Source of the DNA: Pseudomonas syringae KCTC 12500
GTDB lineage: Bacteria; Pseudomonadota; Gammaproteobacteria; Pseudomonadales; Pseudomonadaceae
Length of the DNA: 64,000 bases
Direction: 5' to 3'
Assembly: GCF_000507185.2 (NCBI RefSeq)
Contig: NZ_AYTM02000002.1
Span: 5,615,501 to 5,679,500, forward strand
Under the pieces are notes generated by a model. The model was not told the DNA's origin, did no database searches, and was given only the letters and a program-made list of their open reading frames with translations. How positions within the stretch are numbered: the stretch's first letter is position 1; each line of letters opens with the position of its first letter. Made by a program: the position numbers and the translations under genes. Shown piece after piece: positions 45,515-55,764 of this stretch.

Positions 45515-47013
45515 AAATCGCACGCGTCGTGACAGGAACATTGTTATTGCTGGCCGCCAATGCTGCCTTCGCCGAATCGACGTTGCGCATCGGCATTCAG
45601 GACGATCCCGATGTGCTGGATCCGCATCGTTCGCGCACCTACTCCGGTCGTCTGGTGTACACCGCGCTGTGCGACAAACTGGTGGACGTCAACCCGGATC
45701 TGACCTACTCGCCGCAACTGGCCACAGCGTGGAACTGGAGCGAAGACGGTAAAACCCTGACCATGACGTTGCGCGAAGGCGTGACGTACCACGATGGCGA
45801 ACCTTTTGATGCCGCCTCGGTAAAGTTCAACCTCGACCGCGCCCGCACCCTCCCCGACTCCCTGCGTAAAAGCGAGCTGGCCTCGGTGGACAGCGTCGAG
45901 GTGATAGACGCAAAAACCATCGCCATCAAGCTCAAGCAAGCCGATGCCACGCTGGTTTCTCAGCTGTCGGACCGTGCCGGGATGATGCTCGCGCCGAAAG
46001 CCGCGCAAGGCGAGTTCGCCTCCAACCCGGTCTGCTCCGGTCCTTACAAATTTGTCCAGCGCGTGCAGCAGGATCGAATCGTGCTGGAACGTTTTGAAAA
46101 CTACTGGAATAAACAGGCGTATCACTTCGACAAAGTGGTGTTCCTGCCGATTCCGGACACCTCGGTGCGTCTGGCCAACCTGCGCTCCGGCGATCTGGAC
46201 ATCATCGAGCGTGTTGCGCCAACCGATGTGAAAACCGTCAAGGCCGACAGCAAGCTGGCGATCTACAACACACCGGGCCTGGGCTACATGCAGCTGATGT
46301 TCAACATCGGTAATGGTGAAAAAGCCAACTCGCCGATGGGCAAGGACAAGCGCGTACGCAAAGCCTTTGAGCTGTCCATCGACCGCGACGCCATCAATCA
46401 GGTGGTGTTCGAGGGTCTGTACGCACCAAGCGCTCAGCCGTTCCCGAAAAACAGCCCGTATTACGACAAGGAACTGCCGATCCCGGCTCGCGATGTCGAG
46501 AAAAGCAAGGCGCTGCTGGCGCAGGCCGGCGTGAAACTACCGTTGGCGGTGGACCTGAAAGTGGCCAACAACCCCATCGCGCAACAGGTCGGGCAGATCA
46601 TTCAGGCCATGGCTGAGGAAGCGGGCTTCAAGGTCAACCTGATTGCCACTGAATACGCGACGATGCTCAGCGAACAGGCGAGCGGCAACTTCCAGATCGG
46701 CATGAGCGCCTGGTCGGGCCGTCCTGACCCGGATGGTGATATCCATCAGTTCGTGACCTGCAAAGGCGGCCAGAACGACGGCAAGTATTGCAACGCCAGG
46801 CTCGACGAACTGCTCAACAAGGCGCGCACTGTGAACGACGTTGCACAACGCCAGGCACTGTACAACGACGCACTGCGCTTGCTGGCCGATGAAGTACCGA
46901 CCGCCTACCTGTATTTCGACCCGCGAATCATTGCCATGCGTAACAACGTGACCGGTTTCGTCCCTAACCCGGACGGTCTGATTCGTCTGAACAATGTCGC
47001 GTTCAAGCCATGA
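45511..47013 (+). CDS. peptide-binding periplasmic protein of ABC importer
   Basis: 500 aa, signal peptide MKIARVVTGTLLLLAANAAFA. SBP family 5 pattern: PQLATAWNWSEDGKTLTMTLREGVTYHDGEPFDAASVKFNLDR near the N-terminus. It is translationally coupled to the upstream ATPase gene (ATGA). It sets specificity; the gamma-glutamyltransferase at the end of the operon suggests glutathione or gamma-glutamyl peptides (inference). Confidence 0.92.
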   Translation: MKIARVVTGTLLLLAANAAFAESTLRIGIQDDPDVLDPHRSRTYSGRLVYTALCDKLVDVNPDLTYSPQLATAWNWSEDGKTLTMTLREGVTYHDGEPFDAASVKFNLDRARTLPDSLRKSELASVDSVEVIDAKTIAIKLKQADATLVSQLSDRAGMMLAPKAAQGEFASNPVCSGPYKFVQRVQQDRIVLERFENYWNKQAYHFDKVVFLPIPDTSVRLANLRSGDLDIIERVAPTDVKTVKADSKLAIYNTPGLGYMQLMFNIGNGEKANSPMGKDKRVRKAFELSIDRDAINQVVFEGLYAPSAQPFPKNSPYYDKELPIPARDVEKSKALLAQAGVKLPLAVDLKVANNPIAQQVGQIIQAMAEEAGFKVNLIATEYATMLSEQASGNFQIGMSAWSGRPDPDGDIHQFVTCKGGQNDGKYCNARLDELLNKARTVNDVAQRQALYNDALRLLADEVPTAYLYFDPRIIAMRNNVTGFVPNPDGLIRLNNVAFKP

Positions 47014-47041
47014 CTGACGGGCGCACCTGCGAGGTTCCGGT

Positions 47042-47986
47042 ATGCTGATGTTCATCCTGCGACGCCTGCTCAGCTCGATCCCGACGCTGATTCTGGTTTC
47101 GCTGTTCGTCTTCACCCTGCAGAAGCTGCTGCCGGGTGACCCGGTGCTGGCCATGGCCGGGGAAGAGCGCGATCCGGCGGTCATGGAATACCTGCGCGAC
47201 AAGTACCGGCTCGATGACCCGATCCCGTTGCAGTACCTGAACTGGGTCAGCAACGTGCTGACCGGCGACCTGGGCACATCGCTGCGCACCGAGCAACCGG
47301 TAACCACGCTGCTGGCGTCGAAACTGCCGGTGACCCTCGAACTGGCGGTGCTGGCCCTGCTGATTGCGCTGCTGATCGGTATTCCCACCGGGATCATTTC
47401 GGCAGTGCGCAAAGGCACCGCCGTGGATTACGGGGCCAACGTGGTGGCGCTGTCGGGGATTTCCATTCCGCACTTCTGGCTGGGCATTCTGCTGATCATG
47501 GTCTTTGCGGTGAAACTGCAGTGGCTGCCCGCCTCCGGCTTTGTGCCGATGGGCGAGGACTTCGGGCAAAACCTGAAGACCCTGATCCTGCCTGCCTTCG
47601 TATTGGGTGCCGGGCTTTCGGGGATTCTCATGCGCCATACCCGCAGCGCCATGCTGGAAGTACTGCGCGCTGACTATGTCCGCACCGCCCGGGCCAAGGG
47701 ATTGTTCACGCGCACAGTGATTCTCAAGCATGCGCTGCGCAACGCGTTGATGCCGATCATCACCCTCACGACATTGCTGTTCGGCGAGTTGCTCGGCGGT
47801 GCGGTGTTGACCGAGCAAGTGTTCAGCATTCCGGGGTTCGGCAAGATGATCGTCGACGCCGTGTTCAACCGTGACTACGCCGTGGTGCAAGGCGTGGTGC
47901 TGTGTGTCGCGATTGGCTTCCTGATGCTGAACCTGCTGGCCGACGTGCTTTATCGCCTGATCAACCCACGTCTGAGGACTGCCTGA
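47042..47986 (+). CDS. peptide ABC transporter permease, DppB type
   Basis: 314 aa, six membrane segments. Starts with the FILRRLLSSIPTLILVSLFVF signature of this family. The EAA coupling loop appears as EVLRADYVRTARAKGL. Its stop overlaps the next start (TGATG). Confidence 0.92.
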   Translation: MLMFILRRLLSSIPTLILVSLFVFTLQKLLPGDPVLAMAGEERDPAVMEYLRDKYRLDDPIPLQYLNWVSNVLTGDLGTSLRTEQPVTTLLASKLPVTLELAVLALLIALLIGIPTGIISAVRKGTAVDYGANVVALSGISIPHFWLGILLIMVFAVKLQWLPASGFVPMGEDFGQNLKTLILPAFVLGAGLSGILMRHTRSAMLEVLRADYVRTARAKGLFTRTVILKHALRNALMPIITLTTLLFGELLGGAVLTEQVFSIPGFGKMIVDAVFNRDYAVVQGVVLCVAIGFLMLNLLADVLYRLINPRLRTA

Positions 47987-48858
47987 TGACCGCTATTGCC
48001 AGCCTCTCGCACAGCGCGATACTGCCCCGCAGTCGCTCGCCTTTTCTGAAGAAATTCCTGGCCAACAAAGGCGCGGTGCTTGGCGCGGCGGTGTTGTTGC
48101 TGTTTGTCCTGGCGGCCGTTCTGGCGCCCTGGATTGCGCCCCATGATCCGCTCAAAGCCAACTTCCTCGCGGTACGCAAGGCCCCCTCGTTGATCTACTG
48201 GATGGGCACCGACGAACTGGGGCGCGATCTGTTCTCGCGCTTGCTGTATGGCGCCCGCAGCTCGCTGCTGGCCGGGGGTGTTTCGGTAGCCATCGCCATG
48301 TTCATCGGCGTGCCGCTGGGCCTGCTGGCCGGGTACTTCGGTGGCAAGCTGGACATGATCATTTCGCAGGTGATGGAAGCGCTGCTGTCCTGCCCGTTTC
48401 TGGTGCTGGCCATCGCTTTGGGCGCTTTTCTCGGCCCCAGCCTGACCAACGCGATGATCGCCATCGGCCTGTCCGCGATGCCGATCTTTGCCCGACTGAC
48501 CCGCGGCCAGGTGCTGTCGATCAAGCACGAGGATTACCTCGAAGGTGCCCGCGCCATCGGTCTGCCGGATCGCTGGATCATCCTGCGTTACGTGCTGCCC
48601 AACGTGATGTCGCCGCTGGTCGTGCAGGCAACGCTGACCATCGCCTCGGCGATTCTGGCCGAAGCCAGCCTGTCGTTCCTCGGCCTGGGCCAGCAACCGC
48701 CGTCGCCGTCCTGGGGCTCGATGCTCAATACTGCGAAGAATTTCATGGAGCAGGCTCCGTGGATGTCGATTGCGCCTGGCGTGGCGATCTACATCACGGT
48801 CCTGTGTTTCAACCTGCTGGGTGACGGCCTGCGCGATGCGCTGGACCCCAAGGGCTAA
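47986..48858 (+). CDS. peptide ABC transporter permease, DppC type
   Basis: 290 aa from the ATG at 47986; longer frames run into the preceding gene. Family features: FLANKGAVLGAAVLLLFVLAAVLAPWIAPHDP, then HWMGTDELGRDLFSRLLYG in near-consensus form, and the coupling loop KHEDYLEGARAIGLPD. Second permease of the importer. Confidence 0.92.
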   Translation: MTAIASLSHSAILPRSRSPFLKKFLANKGAVLGAAVLLLFVLAAVLAPWIAPHDPLKANFLAVRKAPSLIYWMGTDELGRDLFSRLLYGARSSLLAGGVSVAIAMFIGVPLGLLAGYFGGKLDMIISQVMEALLSCPFLVLAIALGAFLGPSLTNAMIAIGLSAMPIFARLTRGQVLSIKHEDYLEGARAIGLPDRWIILRYVLPNVMSPLVVQATLTIASAILAEASLSFLGLGQQPPSPSWGSMLNTAKNFMEQAPWMSIAPGVAIYITVLCFNLLGDGLRDALDPKG

Positions 48859-48889
48859 ACCTTTCGTCTTCTGCCAAAGAGAAACGCTT

Positions 48890-50485
48890 ATGTTCGATGA
48901 TCTGGATTACAACCAACCGTACGCGTCGGCCCGCTCGCCGGTGATGGGCAACAACATGGTCGCCTGCTCTCAGCCATTGGCCGCTCAGGCCGGGCTGGAC
49001 ATGCTGCGCCGTGGCGGTAATGCGGTCGACGCCGCCATCGCCGCGGCCATGGTGCTGACCGTGGTCGAGCCCACCGGCTGCGGAATCGGCAGCGATGCCT
49101 TTGCCATCGTCTGGGACGGCAGCAAGCTGCAAGGCTTGAACGCTTCCGGTCGCGCGCCACAAGCCTGGACACCCGAATACTTCGAAGGCCAGAGCCAGAT
49201 GCCGCAACGCGGCTGGCCTGCGGTCAGCGTGCCGGGTGCGGTATCGGCCTGGGTGGAGCTGTCAGCGCGCTACGGCAAACTGCCCTTCGCGACCCTGGCC
49301 GAACCGGCGATTGGCTACGCCCGCGACGGCTATCAGGTCACGCCGATAATCGCCGAGTTGTGGAAACGCGGCGCACATCTGCTCAAGGACCAACCGGGCT
49401 TTGCCGAGTGTTTCATGCCGGATGGCAAGGCCCCCATGGCCGGAGAAAAAATCCGGCTCAAGGACCACGCCCGTACGCTGGAGCTGATCGCGCAGACCAA
49501 AGGCGAAGCGTTCTATCGCGGCGAACTGGCGCACACAATCATCGCCCATGCCAACGCCAATGGCAGCGTGATGAGTCTCGACGACCTGGCGACGCACACC
49601 GTGGACTGGATCGACACCCTGTCGGTGCCATACGCAGGCGCTGTCGTGCATGAACTCCCGCCAAATGGCCAGGGCATTGCCACCCTGGCCGGCCTGACCA
49701 TGCTCGAAGCACTGGGCGTGGGCGAACACCCGGTGGATAGCCTCGAGACGGTTCACCCGGTGCTGGAAGCAATGAAACTGGCCCTGGCCGACCTCGACGA
49801 ACATGTCGCCGACAGCGAGCACATGCGCGTGCCCTCAGCCGACTTGCTGGGCAAGGCTTACCTGACGGAGCGCGCAGGGCTGATCACCGATCAGGCCGCC
49901 AATCCCGGGCACGGCTCGCCAAAACCGGGTGGCACGGTGTACCTGTCGGCAGCGGATGAAAGCGGCATGATGATCTCGTTCATCCAGTCCAACTACATGG
50001 GCTTTGGTTCGGGTGTGGTTGTACCCGGTACGGGCATCAGCATGCAGAACCGCGGCGCGGGCTTCTCGCTGGACCCGCAGCACGTCAATTACGTCGCGCC
50101 GCGCAAACGCCCGTTCCACACCATCATCCCCGGTTTTGTCATGAATGCCGACGGCACGCCGCTGATGTCCTTCGGTTTGATGGGCGGCCCGATGCAGGCG
50201 CAGGGTCATTTGCAGATGATGATGCGCATCCTGCGTTACAAACAGAACCCGCAAGCCGCTGCCGACGCACCGCGCTGGAGAATCGAAGCCGGCCTGAAAG
50301 TCGCCGTGGAACGTGCGTTTGACCCCGAAGTGGTGAAAGCACTACGCGCCAAAGGGCACGATATCGATGTCGAAGAGCCAAGTGGCGTGTTTGCCTTCGG
50401 CGGTGCGCAGATTATTCAGCGCACCGCACATGGATACGTGGGCGGGACCGATCCGAGGAAAGACGGAACGGTCGCAGCGTATTGA
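48890..50485 (+). CDS. gamma-glutamyltransferase family protein
   Basis: 531 aa from the ATG at 48890. GGNAVDAAIAAAMVLTVVEPTGCGIGSDAFAIVWDG is the large-subunit hallmark. The nucleophile of the small subunit is probably the Thr in GGTVYLSAADESG, after which FIQSNYMGFGSG follows. No signal peptide is visible, so it appears cytoplasmic, unlike secreted GGTs. Last gene of the ABC operon; it probably hydrolyses imported gamma-glutamyl compounds. Confidence 0.9.
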   Translation: MFDDLDYNQPYASARSPVMGNNMVACSQPLAAQAGLDMLRRGGNAVDAAIAAAMVLTVVEPTGCGIGSDAFAIVWDGSKLQGLNASGRAPQAWTPEYFEGQSQMPQRGWPAVSVPGAVSAWVELSARYGKLPFATLAEPAIGYARDGYQVTPIIAELWKRGAHLLKDQPGFAECFMPDGKAPMAGEKIRLKDHARTLELIAQTKGEAFYRGELAHTIIAHANANGSVMSLDDLATHTVDWIDTLSVPYAGAVVHELPPNGQGIATLAGLTMLEALGVGEHPVDSLETVHPVLEAMKLALADLDEHVADSEHMRVPSADLLGKAYLTERAGLITDQAANPGHGSPKPGGTVYLSAADESGMMISFIQSNYMGFGSGVVVPGTGISMQNRGAGFSLDPQHVNYVAPRKRPFHTIIPGFVMNADGTPLMSFGLMGGPMQAQGHLQMMMRILRYKQNPQAAADAPRWRIEAGLKVAVERAFDPEVVKALRAKGHDIDVEEPSGVFAFGGAQIIQRTAHGYVGGTDPRKDGTVAAY

Positions 50486-50580
50486 GCGACCGCGATATCC
50501 GCTACTGAAAAGCCATCGAGCAGACGGCCCTGGTCGGGAATCAGTTGCTCGATGCGCTTGGTAATCCGCGCAACTAAGGA

Positions 50581-51975
50581 TTACACCTTGCCCTCGACCA
50601 AGGGTCTTGCGGCTCGCCGGTATCCCAGTAGCGCGTCCAGGATGATAAAGCCCAGCAGACTCACGCCCAGTACCGGCAGCGCAAAGCCAGTCAACACTGC
50701 AACCAGGATCAACGCGCATTGCGCGCCCGGATTCAACGAGCGCCAGAGACTCAAGAGCGTTGCCTGCTGATTGCGCGGCTGAGAAAGCGTTGGACGACGT
50801 CGCCACCACATCACATAACCCATGACAACCATGGCCGCCAGGCCACTGGCGAACACCACCAGCACCAATTGATTGGCCAGACCGAACAACACACCCATGT
50901 GCGCATCAATGCCCCAGCGGGTGAGCTTGGCGGGCAGCGAATAGTCTGCAAACCTGACGCGATCGACTACGTCCAGTGTTTGCGGGTCGATCGATACGGC
51001 ATCTACTTGCGTCGGCCAACTGCGATCTATCTCGCTGACTACCCAGGCCTTGTCATTGCTTGCGGATGGCCTGATTTCAACCTTGGCAGCATCGATATGT
51101 TCGGCGCGCGCTTTGGCCAGAACACTGTCGAACAAGGCAGGGTCCAACTCGGCCGCCTGTGTCGTCGGCGCCATGTGCATATGATGCTCGGCGTGCTCGT
51201 CCATGGGCATAGACATGGGCATCGCCGCCGACTTGCCCAGTGAGGTGGCCACACTGGGCGTTGACCAGCCGTAGTAGGCACGCAGTACGCCAATGTTATC
51301 GCCAGCGTACTGTGACCATGTCAAACCGGTGGCCGAGAAGAACAGCAGGCCCAGCAGCAGCCATACGCCGGTGGTTGCATGCCAGCGGCGCACGTTGCCG
51401 CGTTCACGACTCTGCCGACGACGGCGAACCGCCCACAGCACCAGACCTCCGAGCGCAGCCACCCACAGCCATGAAGCTGCCAGCTCGCTGTAGATCCTGC
51501 CGACATCGCCCAGCAGAAGGCCTCGATGAAACTGATCGATCCAGGTACGTAGCGGTAATATGCCACTGGTACCGTAGACCTTCATGTCGCCGCGAATTTC
51601 GCCACTCACCGGGTCCAAGAACAGCGCCCGATGCTCTGACGGGCCAAAGCCCGGATCGCTGAACATGACCCGAGTGGTATCCCCTTCCCGGGGTGCCGGG
51701 CGCACTGCGGCAACGCTCAGGCCTGGACCTGCCGATGCCTGCGCGCGCTGGATCTGAGCCTGCAAGCTCATCGCAGGACCACGGCTGTCTGTGTGCAGCG
51801 CATGCGCATAGAGCGAATCTTCGATCTGCGGGGTCAGTGCATAGACGACGCCACTCAAGGCCGCGACCAGCATGAACGGACCGACGAATACGCCGATGTA
51901 AAAATGGAGCCTTTTCAGAAAGGCGACAAATGCTCCGGAAGGCCGTGGCTCCGGGCTTGAAAATGATGCAGACAT
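50581..51975 (-). CDS. PepSY-domain inner-membrane protein, Met/His-rich
   Basis: 464 aa, four membrane segments (about 22-47, 168-187, 205-225, 365-390) plus a hydrophobic C-terminal pair, with PepSY-type periplasmic domains between. This is the PepSY-associated TM family, often linked to iron or copper uptake and reduction. The loop at ~252-272 is rich in Met and His (MPMSMPMDEHAEHHMHM), suggesting copper or silver binding. Upstream of it on the same strand is a Met/His-rich DUF2946 gene. Confidence 0.85.
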   Translation of the reverse strand: MSASFSSPEPRPSGAFVAFLKRLHFYIGVFVGPFMLVAALSGVVYALTPQIEDSLYAHALHTDSRGPAMSLQAQIQRAQASAGPGLSVAAVRPAPREGDTTRVMFSDPGFGPSEHRALFLDPVSGEIRGDMKVYGTSGILPLRTWIDQFHRGLLLGDVGRIYSELAASWLWVAALGGLVLWAVRRRRQSRERGNVRRWHATTGVWLLLGLLFFSATGLTWSQYAGDNIGVLRAYYGWSTPSVATSLGKSAAMPMSMPMDEHAEHHMHMAPTTQAAELDPALFDSVLAKARAEHIDAAKVEIRPSASNDKAWVVSEIDRSWPTQVDAVSIDPQTLDVVDRVRFADYSLPAKLTRWGIDAHMGVLFGLANQLVLVVFASGLAAMVVMGYVMWWRRRPTLSQPRNQQATLLSLWRSLNPGAQCALILVAVLTGFALPVLGVSLLGFIILDALLGYRRAARPLVEGKV

Positions 51976-52086
51976 AGGGACTCACCAACGTATGAACGCG
52001 CCCCGCCGGAATGACCTTCCGGCAGGCTGTAAAGACACTATCGGTTGTTCGTGCGAGTAGTACTCACACGTCCACGATGGGCACTA

Positions 52087-52241
52087 GGCTCTATACGAAA
52101 AGTCGGCGAGCGAAGGTCAGGCGAGGCAAAAACAGGCGAGGAACGGCCGGGGTCGCGTTCGACTCTACGTGTTGTAAATGAGCATTCCGAGCCTGTTTTT
52201 AACGAAGCATCACCGAGCGCAGCCACTTTTCGTACAGAGCC
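52087..52241. mobile_element. MITE-like element, 155 bp
   Basis: Terminal inverted repeats of 17 bases with one mismatch: GGCTCTATACGAAAAGT (52087-52103) and ACTTTTCGTACAGAGCC (52225-52241). Further inside, AAAAACAGGC appears in both ends. No coding capacity. Flanks CTAG and CTAA resemble a 4-base target duplication. Its right end supplies the stop of the DUF2946 gene. Confidence 0.7.
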
Positions 52242-52651
52242 TAAGGGGCCTGTGGATTGAGTCCCGGGAGGGTGTACCTTGGCAGGTTGCCGAGCCAGAA
52301 GTCGGGCAACACAAAACGAGTACGACGGACACGGATCAGCCAGCCCAGCGCCACGAAGAAAATCATCGCCAGCGTCAGTGTGCCGGCAAACGAACACTCT
52401 CCCGACTGCGCCTTCATGCTGCCTGACATGTCCATCTTCTTGGAAGAATCGTGCATGGCCATGTGCATCGTGTGATGCCCGGCATGCATATCTGACATCC
52501 CATGATCTGCATGGGAAACCGAAGCCACTGCAGTGCCCGCAAAGGCGGCCATCATCTGGCCATGACCGATGCTGCACGCAAGACCATTGAACAGGACAAC
52601 TGCGTACAGTATCCAGGCAATGGGCGAGCAATGGGTTCGGAAGAAGTTCAT
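52241..52651 (-). CDS. DUF2946 protein, Met/His-rich, C-terminus altered by MITE
   Basis: 136 aa from the ATG at 52651. A leader or first membrane segment (WILYAVVLFNGLACSIGHG), then a His/Met-rich loop (SHADHGMSDMHAGHHTMHM), then a second hydrophobic segment (SFAGTLTLAMIFFVALGW). DUF2946 proteins occur next to copper-uptake genes. The TAG stop (52241-52243) is made by the junction with the repeat element, so the natural C-terminus may be lost. Probably forms a unit with the PepSY gene downstream. Confidence 0.75.
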   Translation of the reverse strand: MNFFRTHCSPIAWILYAVVLFNGLACSIGHGQMMAAFAGTAVASVSHADHGMSDMHAGHHTMHMAMHDSSKKMDMSGSMKAQSGECSFAGTLTLAMIFFVALGWLIRVRRTRFVLPDFWLGNLPRYTLPGLNPQAP

Positions 52652-53605
52652 GGCGGCTAATTTAACATCTCTGGCCGGAACTAGACAGAACGGGGTGTGC
52701 GGGTTGTCAGCCTGCGCAGGGTCGATAACCGGGCGGCAGGGGTTATCCGAGACCGCCACGTGTTCGCACGAAGCAAGGCACGCCGCGTGCCCCTTTACTT
52801 TGCTGCATCGAATAAACCCGGCAATGGCAGTCAAGCGGACCGTCGTTCTACACACATCGTTAACTACTTCGTCGGTACCCTCTCCTTACAGGATCGTGTC
52901 GAATATAAAGGCACATGAATTAAGCCTTGAACACTTCGCAACCATCAGCACGCCTGCATGAAACTGCCTTGACCTTATAACTCACCCAAACATTTCTCGA
53001 TGATTACCTATACCAACCTGTTCCTTATCAGCAAACTTTCTCTCTGCCGCACTGCCCGACCCTACCGCCTGGTTATATATATCACTTGATAGCGGTCATG
53101 TTTCTACACCCGGCAAGCTTCCTTCTGACCGGGGTTTACGCAAACGCACCGTCTGCGTCTAAAAAAAACCGAGAAAAAGCTGACCCCCAATGAAACCTGG
53201 TCAATAGCAACCTTTTCGAGTCGGGCTCGACCCTGCCCAACAACGCAAAACCCATTCCCCGGTCATGAAAGCTTCATTAAAAAAACCTGCAACTGCAACA
53301 CACTTCATCCGCTTTAACTTTCCATGATTATCATGAGCAAGCTGAACTAAAGCTGTCTGTTCATGACGCGTTCGATGAAATCTGAACGGCAGATTAATAA
53401 TTCTACATGGACGCATAACGGCGTTGTCGTTCGTTTGGCTTTCACCCTACTCTATGATTCGAAAGCCTGCCAGGCGATACAAAAAAGCAACGGCGTCTGG
53501 ACATTATTTTCATATTTGAACGCCTAAGTTCACCGCACTCACGCGCACTCCTGGTGTGACTTTTTTATGTTCGGCCTTGCTGCGTCAATCGGAGAGTCTC
53601 TGTAG
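52652..53605. other. long intergenic region upstream of arnB
   Basis: 954 bases without a convincing gene; a 71-codon frame (53201-53416, minus) lacks coding character. AT-rich parts at 52960-53120 and 53460-53525 may hold promoters. I found no clear PmrA or PhoP box. Confidence 0.5.
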
Positions 53606-54754
53606 ATGAGTCAAACTTTTCTTGCCTTTTCACGGCCGTCCATTGGCGATGAAGAAATTGCTGCGGTAACGCGCGTGCTGCGCTCCGGATGGATCACCAC
53701 TGGCCCGGAATGTCAGAAGCTGGAGGAAGAGTTCGCCGCGCGGGTCGGCGCGCAGCATGCAGTGGCACTGTCTTCGGCCACCGGGGCAATGCACGTTGCG
53801 CTGCTTGCGCTGGGCGTAGGGCCTGGCGATGAAGTGATTACGCCGTCGCAAACCTGGGTGTCGACAGCCAACATGATCTGCCTGCTGGGGGCCATTCCGG
53901 TGTTCGTCGATGTCGACCGTGACACCCTGATGACCAGCGCCGCGCTGATAGAGCAAGCCATCACCCCGCGGACCAAGGCGATCGTGCCGGTGCATTACGC
54001 AGGCGCTGCATTCGATCTCGACCCGCTGTATGCGCTGGCCGACCGGCACGGCATCACCGTGATCGAAGACGCTGCGCATGCCGCCGGCACCGGTTACCAG
54101 GGACGTCCGGTCGGCCAGCAGGGCACTGCGATCTTTTCGTTTCACGCGATCAAGAACATGACCTGTGCCGAAGGCGCGATGCTGGTCACCGACAATGCGC
54201 GACTGGCTGATCGGGTGCGTCAGCTCAAATTTCATGGCCTGGGTGTCGATGCTTACGACCGCCTGACCCTGGGTCGCAAGCCCCAGGCCGAGGTTATGGA
54301 GCCTGGTTTCAAATACAACCTGGCCGACATCAATGCGAGCATTGCGCGGGTGCAGTTGCAACGCCTCGATGCCATCAATGCGCAGCGTCAGGCACTCGCC
54401 AGCCATTACCTCGAACGACTGGCCAGCAGCCCCGTTCTGCCTCTCGCCCTGCCCCGACATGCCCAGCAACACGCCTGGCACCTGTTCATTCTGCGCATCG
54501 ATCCCGAGCGCTGCGGGCTGGATCGCGACGCCTTCATGAAGGCCTTACAAGCGCGAAACATCGGCACCGGCATCCACTTCATCGCCACTCACCTGCACAG
54601 CTATTACCGCAAACGTTTCCCCGACGTCCGCCTGCCCGACACGGAATGGAATTCATCAAGGCTGTGCTCCATACCCCTGTTTCCCGACATGACCCTCGAT
54701 GATGTCGAGCGGGTTGTCGGTGCCATTGAATCGACCGTGGAATCCAGCCATTGA
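53606..54754 (+). CDS. arnB: UDP-4-amino-4-deoxy-L-arabinose aminotransferase
   Basis: 382 aa PLP enzyme of the DegT/DnrJ/EryC1 type. Catalytic lysine K183 in [40 protein letters not shown] at the N-terminus is typical of ArnB. Converts the UDP-4-keto-pentose made by ArnA into UDP-Ara4N with glutamate as donor. First gene of the operon, GGAG upstream. Confidence 0.95.
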   Translation: MSQTFLAFSRPSIGDEEIAAVTRVLRSGWITTGPECQKLEEEFAARVGAQHAVALSSATGAMHVALLALGVGPGDEVITPSQTWVSTANMICLLGAIPVFVDVDRDTLMTSAALIEQAITPRTKAIVPVHYAGAAFDLDPLYALADRHGITVIEDAAHAAGTGYQGRPVGQQGTAIFSFHAIKNMTCAEGAMLVTDNARLADRVRQLKFHGLGVDAYDRLTLGRKPQAEVMEPGFKYNLADINASIARVQLQRLDAINAQRQALASHYLERLASSPVLPLALPRHAQQHAWHLFILRIDPERCGLDRDAFMKALQARNIGTGIHFIATHLHSYYRKRFPDVRLPDTEWNSSRLCSIPLFPDMTLDDVERVVGAIESTVESSH

Positions 54755-55764
54755 AACCGTATCCGATAAAGTTCGTGTCGATCGTCATCCCTGTCTACAA
54801 CGAACGACAAAGCCTGCCAGAGTTGCTGCGCCGCACTGAAGCGGCCTGCGGACAGCTCGACCACCGCTTCGAAATCGTCCTGGTCGACGATGGCAGCCGC
54901 GACGACTCGGCAGACATCCTCCAGCGGGCTGCCGAGCGCGCCGACAGCCCCTTCGTCGCAGTGATCCTGAATCGAAACTACGGTCAGCACGCCGCCATCA
55001 TGGCTGGATTCGAGCAGTGCCAGGGCGACGTGGTCATCACCCTAGATGCTGACCTGCAGAATCCACCTGAAGAAATCCCTCGTCTGGTAAAGCTCGCTGA
55101 ACAGGGATACGACGTGGTCGGTACGGTGCGCAGCAACCGTCAGGACTCCGCCTGGAGACGCTGGCCATCGAAACTCATCAACCTGGCGGTGCAGCGCTCC
55201 ACCGGCGTGGCCATGAACGATTACGGCTGCATGCTGCGCGCATACCGGCGCACGATTGTCGACGCCATGCTCGCCTGCCGGGAGCGCAGCACATTCATTC
55301 CGATTCTGGCGAACAGTTTTGCGCGACACACCACCGAGGTGCTGGTCGATCACGCCGAACGCGAGCACGGCGACTCCAAATATAGCCCGATGCGTCTGAT
55401 CAACCTCATGTTCGACCTGATCACCTGCATGACCACCACGCCGCTGCGCCTGCTCAGCATCATCGGCTTCAGCATGGCATTGCTCGGTGTCTCGTTCGCG
55501 GCGCTGCTGATCGTTCTGCGCCTGATCTTCGGCGCGTCATGGGCCGGGGACGGCATGTTCGTACTGTTTGCCGTGCTGTTCGTATTCACCGGAGGGCAGT
55601 TCATCGGCATGGGACTGCTGGGTGAATACCTGGGCCGGATGTACAGCGATGTGCGTGCGCGTCCGCGGTTCTTTATCGAAAAGGTCGTGCGCAGCTCGTC
55701 ACCGGTTGCCACCGACAGCATTGATTCCTCTGTAACTCCCTATATGAACAAGGTCGCGCTATGA
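54751..55764 (+). CDS. arnC: undecaprenyl-phosphate Ara4N-formyl transferase
   Basis: 337 aa, family 2 glycosyltransferase. [17 protein letters not shown] and [14 protein letters not shown] give the DxD metal site, and two C-terminal membrane helices (about 235-300) anchor it. Moves L-Ara4-formyl-N onto undecaprenyl phosphate on the cytoplasmic face. The start codon is TTG at 54751 within TTGA overlapping the arnB stop, an uncommon start that makes it dependent on arnB translation. Confidence 0.95.
   Translation: MKPYPIKFVSIVIPVYNERQSLPELLRRTEAACGQLDHRFEIVLVDDGSRDDSADILQRAAERADSPFVAVILNRNYGQHAAIMAGFEQCQGDVVITLDADLQNPPEEIPRLVKLAEQGYDVVGTVRSNRQDSAWRRWPSKLINLAVQRSTGVAMNDYGCMLRAYRRTIVDAMLACRERSTFIPILANSFARHTTEVLVDHAEREHGDSKYSPMRLINLMFDLITCMTTTPLRLLSIIGFSMALLGVSFAALLIVLRLIFGASWAGDGMFVLFAVLFVFTGGQFIGMGLLGEYLGRMYSDVRARPRFFIEKVVRSSSPVATDSIDSSVTPYMNKVAL

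Noticed and set aside
43961..45541. 526-codon minus-strand frame under the ABC ATPase genes
   Set aside because: Shadow of two well-supported ATPases; composition is that of antisense translation.
53201..53416. 71-codon minus-strand frame before arnB
   Set aside because: No ribosome-binding site, no recognisable pattern, in AT-rich intergenic DNA.
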